From positions 26,905,681 to 26,969,680 of the forward strand of contig OU612071.1 in assembly GCA_914767715.1 (NCBI GenBank): DNA of 64,000 bases, given 5' to 3'. Of this stretch, positions 23,093 through 33,076 are shown piece by piece (positions within the stretch are counted from its first letter, which is position 1; the number at the start of each line of letters is the position of its first letter). The position numbers and the translations under genes were made by a program. Source of the stretch: Membranipora membranacea. Its lineage: Eukaryota; Bryozoa; Gymnolaemata; Cheilostomatida; Membraniporidae. The notes beneath the pieces were generated by a model. It had not been told where the DNA came from, did no database searches, and worked only from the letters and a program-made list of their open reading frames with translations.

Positions 23093-26000
23093 ATGGCACA
23101 AAGTCACTCACAGACACATACTATCACAATAACAGAGGTAATGTGCAGCACAAGTAATTCTATCTAGCATTATCCCAGGTTGAGATGAGATGATGTTGAA
23201 GTCAGATTCTCACTCAGTCACTCCACTTTGTCTACTTGTCTCTCAAGTCAGCAGCAGTGCCTGAACTGAACTGCTGTCGGGAAATTCTATCTTGTCAGGA
23301 TAGCCAGCATGGGCTTGGCTTTAATAAGTCCCGATATCCAACTTGTTCGGATGGACGCGTAAAGCCTAATGGCAACCTGCCAGTCGAAAAGTCTGTTTAA
23401 ATCAAGGCTACCAGCCAGGCATAAAAATGTGTGGTTTATCAACTATACTATGATTTTATTGTGTACTAACTATCTAACTAAAACTAACAGAGTTACAAAG
23501 ATTTAATGTATAAATCAGTAAAAATGATCGTTTAGTCTCGTCCGCTAGCAAGCATGAAGTGTCGATAAGCAGGCTAGAGTAACACTTGTGAAACCAATGA
23601 TTCATAGGAAGTTTAAATACAGTCAAGGCATTAATTGTTATGGACAAATGATTATTAAGGCAAGACATATGAATTTGAATGCATGAATAATAGCTTCAGT
23701 ATATAATACATATAGCAGTCAAAGACTGAAATTCCCCACACGCTCCCACCAGATACAAATTAATAATGTTGATAAATTAGAGCAAAAATGAATTAATTGT
23801 TTATCTCAAAGTTAAAAAAAGGGGAATTCCAAAAGTCAGCTTCAACGTAAAATATCTGTCACCTCGTCAGTAGATGAGTCGAGAGTAGCGATTGGTCGGC
23901 GAAATTTCTGTGTTGGTAGGAGCTAGTGAGTCGGATATAGGAGTTTCTGCTAGTTTCACCTGCTGGTAGATGACGGCTGAAGGACTGAGATAAGCGTATT
24001 CTGTGTATATTCAGTGATAGATATGCCATGGTATACAGCATACCTGTGCATAAGTCGGATTAATACAATAATATAGTATTTTTATGTCTTTGACATGTGT
24101 CCATGCTTTAATAAGTGTTAGCTTACAACATGTCTTATCTGGGTTTCCTTTTTTATTAAAAATCACTACAGGTTAATAACTATCTATGTATGATAATGAT
24201 GTGTAGCCTAATATATAGTCGGCTAGATGTTGTGGGAGTTTCCTCAACCTCCCAGTTCTTGCAGGACAAGATGGCTGGGTATCTTGTTCGTTGATTTTGT
24301 CATCTTCCCCTATTGGGGCAGGTTGACCTGTGTTAGTTGATTTCGGTGTAACCTCTATCTTAGAGCCAGAATTAGACTCCATTTGATTGCCTAATTGAGG
24401 GTTGTCCGCTCTTGTATTATCATTAATAGCCTGAGAACTTATTGCCTCACTACTACTTTTCTGAGGTTTGTCAATGGCCCCCTTCATGTTGGGTCTTCTA
24501 ATTGGCTCTAGAACAGCGGGAGCTTGACCAGATGCATGCTGGGATATTCTGTATGGCTTGAGCCTGGATTCATGCTGCACTGACACCTGTCCATTCTTTT
24601 CTATTTGGTAAGTATGATTATTCCATGTTTTGGTTATCAGATAAGGCCCACAGAATTTTGGCTGTAGCTTGGTACTTCTGCCCTTTCTTTTTCTCTTGGA
24701 CTGAAGTAATACCTGATCCCCTACTTTGTATAATGGTGGTTCTTGGAAATCATTCTGAACAATGTTATGCTGATCTTTACGTAGAGCATCATGTGCAGCC
24801 CTCAATCTATCCTCCATATCCATAACATACTTTTGCACCGGTTTTGGCTTATCTGGTGGTACTGGGTAAACCAGGCTATCAGGTAACCTTAGCTGGCGAC
24901 CCAGTAACATATAGTTTGGTGTCTCTTTTGTAGCTGTGTGTGGAGTAGCCCTGATGGCTCTCATTATTTGTGGTAGTAGCATATCCCAATCATCCTCATG
25001 GGCACATTGATTGAGCAACAGAGCACGTAAGCTATTACCAAGTGTATGATTCCCTCTTTCACACACTCCATTTCCTGATGGGTGGAATGGTGTTGTACGG
25101 CGCTTATCTACACGCCATAATTCACACAACTCTTCCATTAGCTCTGATTGAAACTGAGCCCCCTGATCACTGCCTATAGTTTCTGGTAAGCCTAGGTAGC
25201 TAAATACTCTGCTATCTAAGGCATCTGCAACTGTGGGTGCAGTAGCATCTGGTAACGGGATGGCATCTTGCCATCTTGTAAAATGATCAGATAATACCAA
25301 AATCCATCTATTTCTTCTATTTGTTTCTGAAAGTGGTCCTACTAGGTCAATGGCTATGTGTTGCCAGGGCCTTCCTGCATAGAGCCTTGTTCTATTTCCA
25401 CTTGACTTTGTTTTGCTTGTTTTTGCAGCTTGACACACTTCACATGACAACACAGCTCGCTTGATGTCAGATGTCATACCTGGCCAGTACCATGACAATC
25501 TAAGTCGGGCCGTGGTTTTACGTACACCTGAATGTATCATTGAGTGGGTTTCCCATATGACGGCTTCTCTTGCCGATTGAGGACAAGCTACCACCCATAT
25601 CTCTTTGTCGTTGAAGGTAAGCCTTACTTCAAGGATACCATCACTTCTCAATCTCATACATGGTATCAAATCGTTCCATCTTTTCAGTTCGGGGCTCCCC
25701 ATGCGGAGCTCGTCTTCATTAAGTATTACTTGGCTTTTTACACATTGATAGACCTTTTCTAGGTCACTTGGTTTTTGTTGTTGTAAACATGCTAGATCAG
25801 TAGTCTGAGCCACACATACTATTGGTCTTTCAGTGATATCACTTGATAATGGTCGATTGATTTCTGTCATCAATCTGTCTTGTGTGGTAGCAGCTATGTC
25901 ACTATGGGACGGGCCGCCATCTCTTTTCTCTATTCGGTTACATTGTTTACAGTTTTCACATTTGATTCTGCTCAGCCCATCAGCATTTCCATGCTTCGTA

Positions 26001-29000
26001 CCAGGCCTATGTTCTAACTCAAAATCAAACTCAGCCATGCTCTCTAACCATCTCGCGACCTGGTCGGATGGTTCATTTCTTTTGTACAACCAAATCAATG
26101 ATGCATGATCTGTCCTTAGTCGAAACTTGGTACCTATCAAATAGGGTCGAAAATGCTTAATAGCTTTGATCACAGCAAGAAGCTCTTTTCTTGTCACACA
26201 GTAATTGACCTCTTGTGGTGACAGGCTTTTAGAATAATAGGCTATAACTCTCTCATGCCCATCCTGCATTTGTGAGAGTACTGCGCCCGTAGCTGTGTTG
26301 CTAGCATCTGTGTCTAAAATGTACTCAAGACCTGGTATTGGATAACCTAGTATTGGTGCTGTGGTGAGCAACAGTTTGAGTAGCTCAAATGCCTCTTGAC
26401 ATTCAGTATCCCATACAAATGGGATTTTTCCACTCATTAGCCTGTTCAATGGTCTACATACTTTAGCATAATCCTCTACATACTTTCTGTAGTAATTTAT
26501 CAAGCCATGAAATGATTTCAAGGCTGTTTTACATTCTGGCACTGGCCAATTCTGAACTTTTTCTACCTTTTCAGGATCTGTGGATACTCCATCCTTGCTT
26601 ACAATGTGACCCAGATATTTCACACTATCACTGAGGAGTACACACTTGGATGGTTTGAGTTTCAGATTGGCTTCACGGAATCGCTGAAAGACTTCTTCTA
26701 ACCGACTCATGTGATTAGAGAATGTGTCACTGAATATTATTACATCATCAAGATATATGAGTAAAGACTTCCAATGCAAGCCCCGGAGCACTTTTTCCAT
26801 AAGGCGTTCAAAACATGCAGGGGCATTCGTTAGCCCGAAAGGAAGAACCTTCCAATTCCACAGACCGCTTCGCGTTATGAATGCTGACTTTTCTTGAGCA
26901 TCTTTGTCTAACGGGACCTGCCAATAGGAGGAGCACATATCAAGAGTGCTAAAATATTCACTACCTGCTAATGAATCCAAACTCTCATCGATTCGAGGTA
27001 TTGGGTAAACATCCTTTTTTGTAACACTATTTAATTTACGGTAGTCTATACAGAAGCGCCACTCTGGAGCGTCATCTGGTTTCAATGTCTTTTTCCTTAC
27101 TAGGACGACAGGGTGCGACCACGCCCCTTCACCGGGGTAAATCAGTCCTTGCTCAAGTAACTTGTTTACTTGTTTTTCAACTTGTTTTTCCTTTTCTGGT
27201 CCCAGCCTCCTAGGGAGGTGTTTTATTGGTTTAGTGTCCTCTAAAACTGGAATGGAATGTTCAACCAACTTTGTTTGACCAATATCTGAATCACCTTGAC
27301 TGAAAACATCCGAGTATTTTGTCAATAAATTCACTATTGCTCCTTTGTGATCAGCTGATTTCATCTCATGAGTTGTTTTCCTACAAAGCTCTTTCATGTG
27401 GTTTGGCACCATGCTGTCATAATGGTCACTCAGCTTTGAAGGTATACAATCACTTTGTCCTTCAATATTTTCATTTTGACTCAAAACATCTGCCATGTTT
27501 ACTGCATTAACTTCTTCTCCCACTGTATTTTGTGGCTTCATGATGTGGCCTGTTTTGGTGTTCATAAGCTGATCATCCTTTGATAGTGATATGAAATCAG
27601 CAAAAACAGTTCCGGCTCTCAGGATGATTTCATCCTCTAAGATATTGCAGCAGTGTACTAAAATTCTATTCAGCCCATCTGGCTCGCACAGTGTTGATGC
27701 CACCAAAATATTTTCTGGCATTTTGTGATTCATTTTAGTTCCTGTTATACCACATATGCCACTGGTGTTATTACACAACTTTGCTTGAATAGCCATCTCA
27801 GATCTTGCTGGGATTATTGTATCACATATTACTTGGACATTGCTTACAAGCAAATCCCCTAATCTGTCAACACATGACAGATTTTTATTATTGATATACA
27901 GCGAAGCTTTCTTGAAGTTTAGCGTACACCCGCTTGCTTTGAAGAATGACATTCCAAGTATAGCATCATGTGTAATTCTACTCACAATAAATTCCTCAAC
28001 AAATTTTTCTCCTCGCACTGAACAATGCAGCTTTATCTTTCCTAGGAGGGGTAGTTTTGACCCATCTGCCATTACTCCGGATTTTTCCAGAGGCTCAATT
28101 TCAGATTTGAGTGATTCTGGGAGTCTATCATACACATGCCTTGATAGTACAGATTTAGAACACCCAGAATCAAGTAAATACAGTATACTCTTTCCACCAG
28201 CTTTGCCTGGCAGATAATAACATGAATTTGACTCATAATGACACAATTCATTACAGCTGACATCCTCATTGTCATTTCTTCCATCGTTATTTTCACAGAG
28301 TTTTTCCTCAGGTATTATTGATTCTGTTATTCTATCTATTTCTACTTGGCTGGTGATGCTCCTCTGTCTACAGATTGAGCCAACCTCAACATTTTGAGAC
28401 ACACTAGACTGGTCGGATATTTTCCCAAGTTTACTGCTTGGATCAGCCTTCGAAGCCTGATCACATTCACTTTCCGCAGTGTTCAATGGGGTTTGATTTC
28501 CATGCTCAGCACTAGGCTTTTTGTCACCTTTTTGATGGTTGCCCAACTTAGACATATTTACACCAGCCTTTTCTTGTGAAAGGTTAGGTTCATCAGTAGC
28601 TGGTGAGTTTACTGAGAACCTGTGGTGTTTCCCTGATTTTTATTAGGACATTCCCTAGCCATATGATTTTCTGAGCCACATGTATAGCATGCTCGTTTTC
28701 TCTGCCTAGTATTTTGTACACTGGCGTTTGATCCAGCCAACTTTTCTATAGCCTTTGTATTTCTATCCATTATCTCCATTATTTTGGTCAGGATTTCTGT
28801 TTGTTTAGCTGTTTCACTACTGGTACTCTCAGTGATTTTAGCTTTGGGTCTATTTTGATAATCTCTACGTGTTGAGTGCATACCTACAGCATTACAGTCA
28901 AAGTCATCTTCATTTTCAGAGTCAGAATTTTCTGAATAGCTTGTGACATCTATTTGCGGCCTTTGTCTGAGGTTAGAGCCAGCCTGAACATAATCATCTG

Positions 29001-32000
29001 AAGCCCGACATATTTCGGCTACAGTGTTGAGTTCTATTGTCATTAGATGTCTCAATAACTGACGATTTTCTATGCACCTACGTACATTTTCTATGGCGAT
29101 ATCTTCTTGATGAGCAGCGCCCATGTTTGGATATGCAATTCTTACTAATTTTAGAACTTCTACTCCTAGTGAGTGAAACTTTTGACCCTGTTCTTTTCTT
29201 ACAGTGGACAATTTGTCACGTGCTTGTCTCTGTGTCAGACCAAACCTGGCTCTCAGGTTAACAAAAATCGCTTCAATGTTATCTCCTCTAGCACATTCTT
29301 GAGCTTGTTTCTCAAGACATAATCTGATATTTAGATGGGCTGCCTGGGGATTCCAGTTATTGGCTTGGGCCACATCAGTGAATTTTTGAATGAATAATTC
29401 AATATCTTCACTTCCATCATACTTTGGCGGTTTAAAGTGGTCTCTCCCACCATTCATCTGCCTGAACGCATTTTGTACGGCATTTGCTAGACGGTCTGCT
29501 TCATCAGCCGGCTGTTGCCTGGCAGCATTACCTCTGTTTGCCATAATTCTTTTTGTATGTAGTATTGATAATTTGCAACGTTGATATACCTCTTCGTTGT
29601 CTACTATTTTAGTAGCGCTGCGAGAGCTTGTATATTTTTAATAATTTGAAATGTTGATATACCTCTTTGCGGTCTACTATTTTAGTAGCGCTGTTAGAGC
29701 TTGTATATTTTTAATAATTTGAAATGTTGATATACCTCTTTGCGGTCTACTATTTTAGTAGCACTGTTAGAGCTTGTATATTTTTTAATAATTTGAAATG
29801 TTGATATACCTCTTTGCGGTCTACTATTTTAGTAGCGCTGTTAGAGCTTGTATATTTTTAATAATTTGAAATGTTGATATACCTCTTTGCGGTCTACTAT
29901 TTTAGTAGCGCTGTTAGAGTTTGTATATTATTAATAGACTAAGAAAAAATATATGTGCCCAAAAATTTCTTGAAATAATTATTTTCTCTGGTCTGGTCAC
30001 TACAGAAGTTCTCTGGTCTACAGTTTAGTAGAGCTGTGAGCGCAATGACATTCTTAGACCAAGAAAAGACTTTTCACTAAATTTCCAAATTACCTGCTTT
30101 ACGCATCCATCCCACTTCTGACACCAGTGTCGGGAAATTCTATCTTGTCAGGATAGCCAGCATGGGCTTGGCTTTAATAAGTCCCGATATCCAACTTGTT
30201 CGGATGGACGCGTAAAGCCTAACGGCAACCTGCCAGTCGAAAAGTCTGTTTAAATCAAGGCTACCAGCCAGGCATAAAAATGTGTGGTTTATCAACTATA
30301 CTATGATTTTATTGTGTACTAACTATCTAACTAAAACTAACAGAGTTACAAAGATTTAATGTATAAATCAGTAAAAATGATCGTTTAGTCTCGTCCGCTA
30401 GCAAACATGAAGTGTCGATAAGCAGGCTAGAGTAACACTTGTGAAACCAATGATTCATAGGAAGTTTAAATACAGTCAAGGCATTAATTGTTATGGACAA
30501 ATGATTATTAAGGCAAGACATATGAATTTGAATGCATGAATAATAGCTTCAGTATATAATACATATAGCAGTCAAAGACTGAAATTCCCCACACTGCGTC
30601 ACTCACAGTCACACACTTGTAGAGTCATGCCTCAGTTTTTCTATTAAGAATGGCTAAGCTTCGTTAGTACCCTAACTCACTTCACTGTCTGTGTGTAGCC
30701 ACCTTATCATTTTGTTCAATGGCACCCACACACACACTCTAGGGTCTCTAACAAGAGCCTGTCAGCAGGGAGAAAGGAATCCATTCTCTCTGTCTTGAGG
30801 AATGGAACAAGTGGACTGAATCCTTGTGCATGAATTATGCTTGTCTGCTGGGTTGATCTAGCTTGTGCATTAATTGTAATATATACCTCGGTTTCAGTAA
30901 TCATTAAGCATGCACTGGTTTTGACTTATGATAATACCATTTTGGTATCATACAGTAGACTATCACTGAATGACTTGGGTATTGGGAGGGTATCCTGTGA
31001 ATATCCAACCTAGTATATGGATTTTTAACGTTATTCTCAGATCAGCTATTCCATGATGGAGCTCACAGCACTGCAATTACTCTCTTACAAGCTGGAAATT
31101 GGGCGTTCTCTGTTGTTGTTTTCCTTGGATGAAATACATCATAATTATGGTGTCTTGTAACTTTACTCCTTGCTTATTTAACATGCAAATAAATAATAAA
31201 ATACGGTTACAAGACAAGTTACAAGTATTTTATGAGCAGTAAACACAAATGTTCCAGCTTGTAATATAGTTATTGCGACAATTTCAGCTCCTCCGACACG
31301 ATGAAAGGAATCACAAATACAAGATTTTCTCTGATTAAAGCCGCACTTCAATTTCAGCTCACCCTTCCTCAGATAGATTTTAAATTTGGGCCTATATTTG
31401 TGAAAAGACATGGATAATCCCCTCTTCTTTAATAAGAGAACTTTCTACATTTCAACTACTGTCGTATTACTATTAAACTTCAACAATTAGCCCTAGAAAA
31501 TTTGTTATAGTTCTCCCACAAAAGAACCTCTCTGGTAGGCAGAGCGGCTTTTGACAAAACCTTTAACTGACGTGGCATGCCAGCCAAAAGTGTTGCCAAG
31601 GGCAGACTACAATCCCAACAACCTCGCCAGCCCTTGATAACCCCGATACTAGGTTGGATATACACACAGACACCCCCAATACCCACATCCTCTAACCTTA
31701 CTTCTTTAGCTTACCACTCATCAAGGTCTATAATAATATAATAATAATATCAACTTTTTTTTTATTTGCTATTCAATGAGAATATGCTTACATAAGATTC
31801 ATCACATCTATTTAGCGCACTCCTGTACAAGGTAGGAGTGGGCAAGCTAGGCTATTGTTCAGAGAGCTCACCTCCTTTAGCAGAATGGGTAGTGACCGGG
31901 ATTTGAACCTGCAACTCTCAGATTGAGAAGCCCGAATCCGAATCCTAACCACTACGCCACCCTGCCTGCCTGTCTAAGTGTACTATAGAGAGCCATCACA

Positions 32001-33076
32001 TAACTATTTGTTTTGAGCTACACATGCCTTCAGATTACTATTTGTATTATTGTTATGCAGACGGAGACGGCTGAGCCTCAGAATGTTACATTAGTTCTGA
32101 GAAAACCAAAAACACAGAAGAAGATAAAATGGACAGAGGAGACGGTGGACAATGAGGGTATGGGGAAGAAGAAATCTAAATGTAAGACTTAGTATTAGAT
32201 CAGATGTGCTGGGTCTGGGTCTTAGTATTAGTGCATTATTTGGATTGTGTGCTGGGTCTGATTTTATGTTTGGTGGAGTGAGCCAATATCAGATTACTGG
32301 AAGAACCTGTTGAGATATAGTGAGACTGAATTACTATCACTATTATGGTAATGGGAGCAGAGGTACCATCATACCTGACCTTTGCTCTCTCTCTCTCCCA
32401 TCTAACAGGCAATCTAGGCCTTAGCTACCAATTATTGTCACTGCAAGTTAGTGGAAGGCACATCAGCTGTAACTCATTGCTTTTTTAGGCTGAGTGTCAA
32501 CAACTAATACCATAGTTGTCCCCTTATGGCCACAAAGCGGGCAATCCTTGAAATTTAGATTTCAGTTTGTCAGACAGTAGAGTAGCATACATAGGTCAAT
32601 TACATGCAACAAATTGGCTGGACACTGGCTAAAGTATTACTAAGATGAGAAAAAAGTTGCTTGTACTGATGCAGTTTTATGTTTGGATCGTCTTACCTTT
32701 CACTTGGTATTGGTTTATTTTCATTTCTATATCAAACCAAGGATCGATAACATTGAAATGATGTCCTCAATATAAATGTTTCCATTGATAAAAAATCTCA
32801 TATAAAACGGAATTAAACGGATGAACTTCGCCCCCTACACAGCTACTTCTTCCTATAAAGGCATATACATGATGTTGTGTGTTTCTGTTGACAGGTTGCT
32901 GTATTTACTCAAAGCCGAGAATGTTTGGTGAGTCATCATCAGAAGACAGCGACTCATCTGGAGACGAGACAGATCACTGTAAAGGTCATAAGGGGAAGTG
33001 TTATCAGCACTCAGGAGGCGGAGCTAAATCTGACAGTGATAGAGGGAGTACAGGGGCGCACCATCACCACTCGTAG
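23093..33076 (+). CDS. PPP1R11: PPP1R11-like protein phosphatase 1 inhibitor (3 exons)
   Basis: The homologue of inhibitor-3 (yeast Ypi1), a small heat-stable PP1 regulator; the vertebrate protein is also reported as an E3 ubiquitin ligase. Exons 23093-23137, 32061-32181 and 32895-33076 join in phases 0 and 1 to 115 residues. Exon 1 encodes MAQSHSQTHTITITE. Exon 2 encodes the conserved core, with LVLRKPKTQKKIKWTEETV (PP1-binding KIKW) and DNEGMGKKKSK. Exon 3 supplies CCCIYSKPRMFGESSSED, matching the family CCCIYEKPRAFGESS motif, and ends in a His-rich tail with spaced Cys/His. Exon 1 was chosen because its start, donor (GAG|GTAATG), phase and TxTxTE composition fit the family N-terminus. It is separated by an 8.9-kb intron that contains a Ty3/Gypsy insertion. 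Exons 2 and 3 are secure; exon 1 is a strong inference. Confidence 0.88.
23275..23740 (-). repeat. 3' LTR of the Ty3/Gypsy element
   Basis: 466 bp starting TG and ending CA. It is identical to the other LTR except for two sites I noticed: aatggc versus aacggc near 23371, and gcaagc versus gcaaac near 23550. The 64-codon open frame inside it occurs in both LTRs and is not a gene. Confidence 0.95.
23741..23752 (-). other. Polypurine tract of the Ty3/Gypsy element
   Basis: The coding strand reads tggtgggagcg immediately before the 3' LTR, which is the expected location and composition of the plus-strand primer. Confidence 0.6.
24173..28555 (-). CDS. pol: Ty3/Gypsy pol polyprotein
   Basis: A single frame of 1460 codons from the first ATG. 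Domains in order: aspartic protease with LLDSGCSKSVLS (about residue 129, DSG rather than DTG); reverse transcriptase with LDMCSSYWQVPL and the catalytic YLDDVIIF (about 603); RNase H beginning ILDTDASNTATGAVLS (about 748); and integrase with an HHCC zinc finger (ETHSMIHSG, then CEVCQAAK) and a DDE core (IDLVGPL about 1070, SDQGAQFQ about 1131, CERGNHTL about 1165). The frame lies at -1 relative to gag and stays open back into the end of gag, so expression by -1 frameshifting is likely, although I see no canonical heptamer. No stops or missing catalytic residues are visible. Confidence 0.95.
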   Translation of the reverse strand: MSKLGNHQKGDKKPSAEHGNQTPLNTAESECDQASKADPSSKLGKISDQSSVSQNVEVGSICRQRSITSQVEIDRITESIIPEEKLCENNDGRNDNEDVSCNELCHYESNSCYYLPGKAGGKSILYLLDSGCSKSVLSRHVYDRLPESLKSEIEPLEKSGVMADGSKLPLLGKIKLHCSVRGEKFVEEFIVSRITHDAILGMSFFKASGCTLNFKKASLYINNKNLSCVDRLGDLLVSNVQVICDTIIPARSEMAIQAKLCNNTSGICGITGTKMNHKMPENILVASTLCEPDGLNRILVHCCNILEDEIILRAGTVFADFISLSKDDQLMNTKTGHIMKPQNTVGEEVNAVNMADVLSQNENIEGQSDCIPSKLSDHYDSMVPNHMKELCRKTTHEMKSADHKGAIVNLLTKYSDVFSQGDSDIGQTKLVEHSIPVLEDTKPIKHLPRRLGPEKEKQVEKQVNKLLEQGLIYPGEGAWSHPVVLVRKKTLKPDDAPEWRFCIDYRKLNSVTKKDVYPIPRIDESLDSLAGSEYFSTLDMCSSYWQVPLDKDAQEKSAFITRSGLWNWKVLPFGLTNAPACFERLMEKVLRGLHWKSLLIYLDDVIIFSDTFSNHMSRLEEVFQRFREANLKLKPSKCVLLSDSVKYLGHIVSKDGVSTDPEKVEKVQNWPVPECKTALKSFHGLINYYRKYVEDYAKVCRPLNRLMSGKIPFVWDTECQEAFELLKLLLTTAPILGYPIPGLEYILDTDASNTATGAVLSQMQDGHERVIAYYSKSLSPQEVNYCVTRKELLAVIKAIKHFRPYLIGTKFRLRTDHASLIWLYKRNEPSDQVARWLESMAEFDFELEHRPGTKHGNADGLSRIKCENCKQCNRIEKRDGGPSHSDIAATTQDRLMTEINRPLSSDITERPIVCVAQTTDLACLQQQKPSDLEKVYQCVKSQVILNEDELRMGSPELKRWNDLIPCMRLRSDGILEVRLTFNDKEIWVVACPQSAREAVIWETHSMIHSGVRKTTARLRLSWYWPGMTSDIKRAVLSCEVCQAAKTSKTKSSGNRTRLYAGRPWQHIAIDLVGPLSETNRRNRWILVLSDHFTRWQDAIPLPDATAPTVADALDSRVFSYLGLPETIGSDQGAQFQSELMEELCELWRVDKRRTTPFHPSGNGVCERGNHTLGNSLRALLLNQCAHEDDWDMLLPQIMRAIRATPHTATKETPNYMLLGRQLRLPDSLVYPVPPDKPKPVQKYVMDMEDRLRAAHDALRKDQHNIVQNDFQEPPLYKVGDQVLLQSKRKRKGRSTKLQPKFCGPYLITKTWNNHTYQIEKNGQVSVQHESRLKPYRISQHASGQAPAVLEPIRRPNMKGAIDKPQKSSSEAISSQAINDNTRADNPQLGNQMESNSGSKIEVTPKSTNTGQPAPIGEDDKINEQDTQPSCPARTGRLRKLPQHLADYILGYTSLSYIDSY
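28609..29544 (-). CDS. gag: Ty3/Gypsy gag
   Basis: 311 codons encode the structural protein that packages element RNA. The N-terminal half has a retrotransposon-type capsid region (FIQKFTDVAQANNWN, RFGLTQRQARDKL). The C-terminus has one CCHC zinc knuckle, CYTCGSENHMAREC. An acidic linker (NSDSENEDDFDC) separates them. Its stop at 28609-28611 is followed by pol in the -1 frame. Confidence 0.93.
   Translation of the reverse strand: MANRGNAARQQPADEADRLANAVQNAFRQMNGGRDHFKPPKYDGSEDIELFIQKFTDVAQANNWNPQAAHLNIRLCLEKQAQECARGDNIEAIFVNLRARFGLTQRQARDKLSTVRKEQGQKFHSLGVEVLKLVRIAYPNMGAAHQEDIAIENVRRCIENRQLLRHLMTIELNTVAEICRASDDYVQAGSNLRQRPQIDVTSYSENSDSENEDDFDCNAVGMHSTRRDYQNRPKAKITESTSSETAKQTEILTKIMEIMDRNTKAIEKLAGSNASVQNTRQRKRACYTCGSENHMARECPNKNQGNTTGSQ
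29566..29940 (-). repeat. About 74-bp repeat, five copies, in the Ty3/Gypsy leader
   Basis: Five tandem units contain ttgatatacctctttgcgg and ctactattttagtagc. Each includes the small palindrome ctactattttagtag. The array occupies most of the leader between the primer binding site and gag. The first unit, next to gag, is the most diverged. Tandem leader repeats can act as promoter or packaging elements, but that role is only a suggestion here. Confidence 0.85.
30109..30126 (-). other. Primer binding site, tRNA-Leu type
   Basis: On the element's coding strand, TGGTGTCAGAAGTGGGAT starts one base after the 5' LTR. It is the complement of a tRNA 3' end reading ATCCCACTTCTGACACCA, which I recognise as the end of a eukaryotic tRNA-Leu. 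Confidence 0.8.
30128..30593 (-). repeat. 5' LTR of the Ty3/Gypsy element
   Basis: 466 bp, nearly identical to the LTR at 23275-23740. It should carry the element's promoter. It lies immediately upstream, in the element's sense, of the tRNA primer site. Confidence 0.95.
30594..32060. other. Intron 1 remainder of the PPP1R11 homologue
   Basis: Apart from the SINE at about 31815-31975, I see no exon here. Short minus-strand frames at 30716-30904, 31178-31411 and 31480-31686 have no family resemblance. Confidence 0.4.
31815..31975 (-). mobile_element. tRNA-Glu-like SINE
   Basis: The minus strand reads ggtggcgtagtggttaggat (A box), then ggttcaaatcccggtca (B box) about 40 bases later, close to a tRNA-Glu. 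The middle does not fold into a normal anticodon arm and the sequence continues past the tRNA 3' end, so this is a tRNA-derived SINE or tRNA pseudogene. It belongs to a different family from the copies at 3988 and 41241. Confidence 0.65.
32475..32865. repeat. Diverged duplicated segment, left copy
   Basis: This intron 2 segment of the PPP1R11 homologue (gagtgtcaacaactaatacc onward, then atttcagtttgtcagacag) matches 33545-33870 downstream of the last exon at clearly diverged similarity. The two copies flank exon 3. It may be a dispersed element present twice or a local duplication. Confidence 0.65.

Larger units (their letters stand above)
23275..30593 (-). mobile_element. Complete Ty3/Gypsy LTR retrotransposon
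   Basis: A 7.3-kb element is bounded by two 466-bp LTRs (TGTCGG...CCCACA) and flanked by a 4-bp target duplication CTGC (23271-23274 and 30594-30597). In transcription order, right to left, it has the 5' LTR, a primer binding site, a repeat-rich leader, gag, pol (protease, RT, RNase H, integrase in Ty3/Gypsy order), an untranslated stretch, a purine tract and the 3' LTR. I count two differences between the LTRs, so insertion was recent and the copy may still be active. It sits antisense in intron 1 of the PPP1R11 homologue. Confidence 0.95.

Noticed and set aside
23474-23668. 64-codon frame, present again at 30327-30521.
   Set aside because: It lies within both LTRs of the retrotransposon and is duplicated only because the LTR is.
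31895-31970. Possible functional tRNA-Glu gene.
   Set aside because: A and B boxes are present, but the anticodon arm does not fold properly and the sequence continues as a longer element, so a SINE or tRNA pseudogene is more likely.
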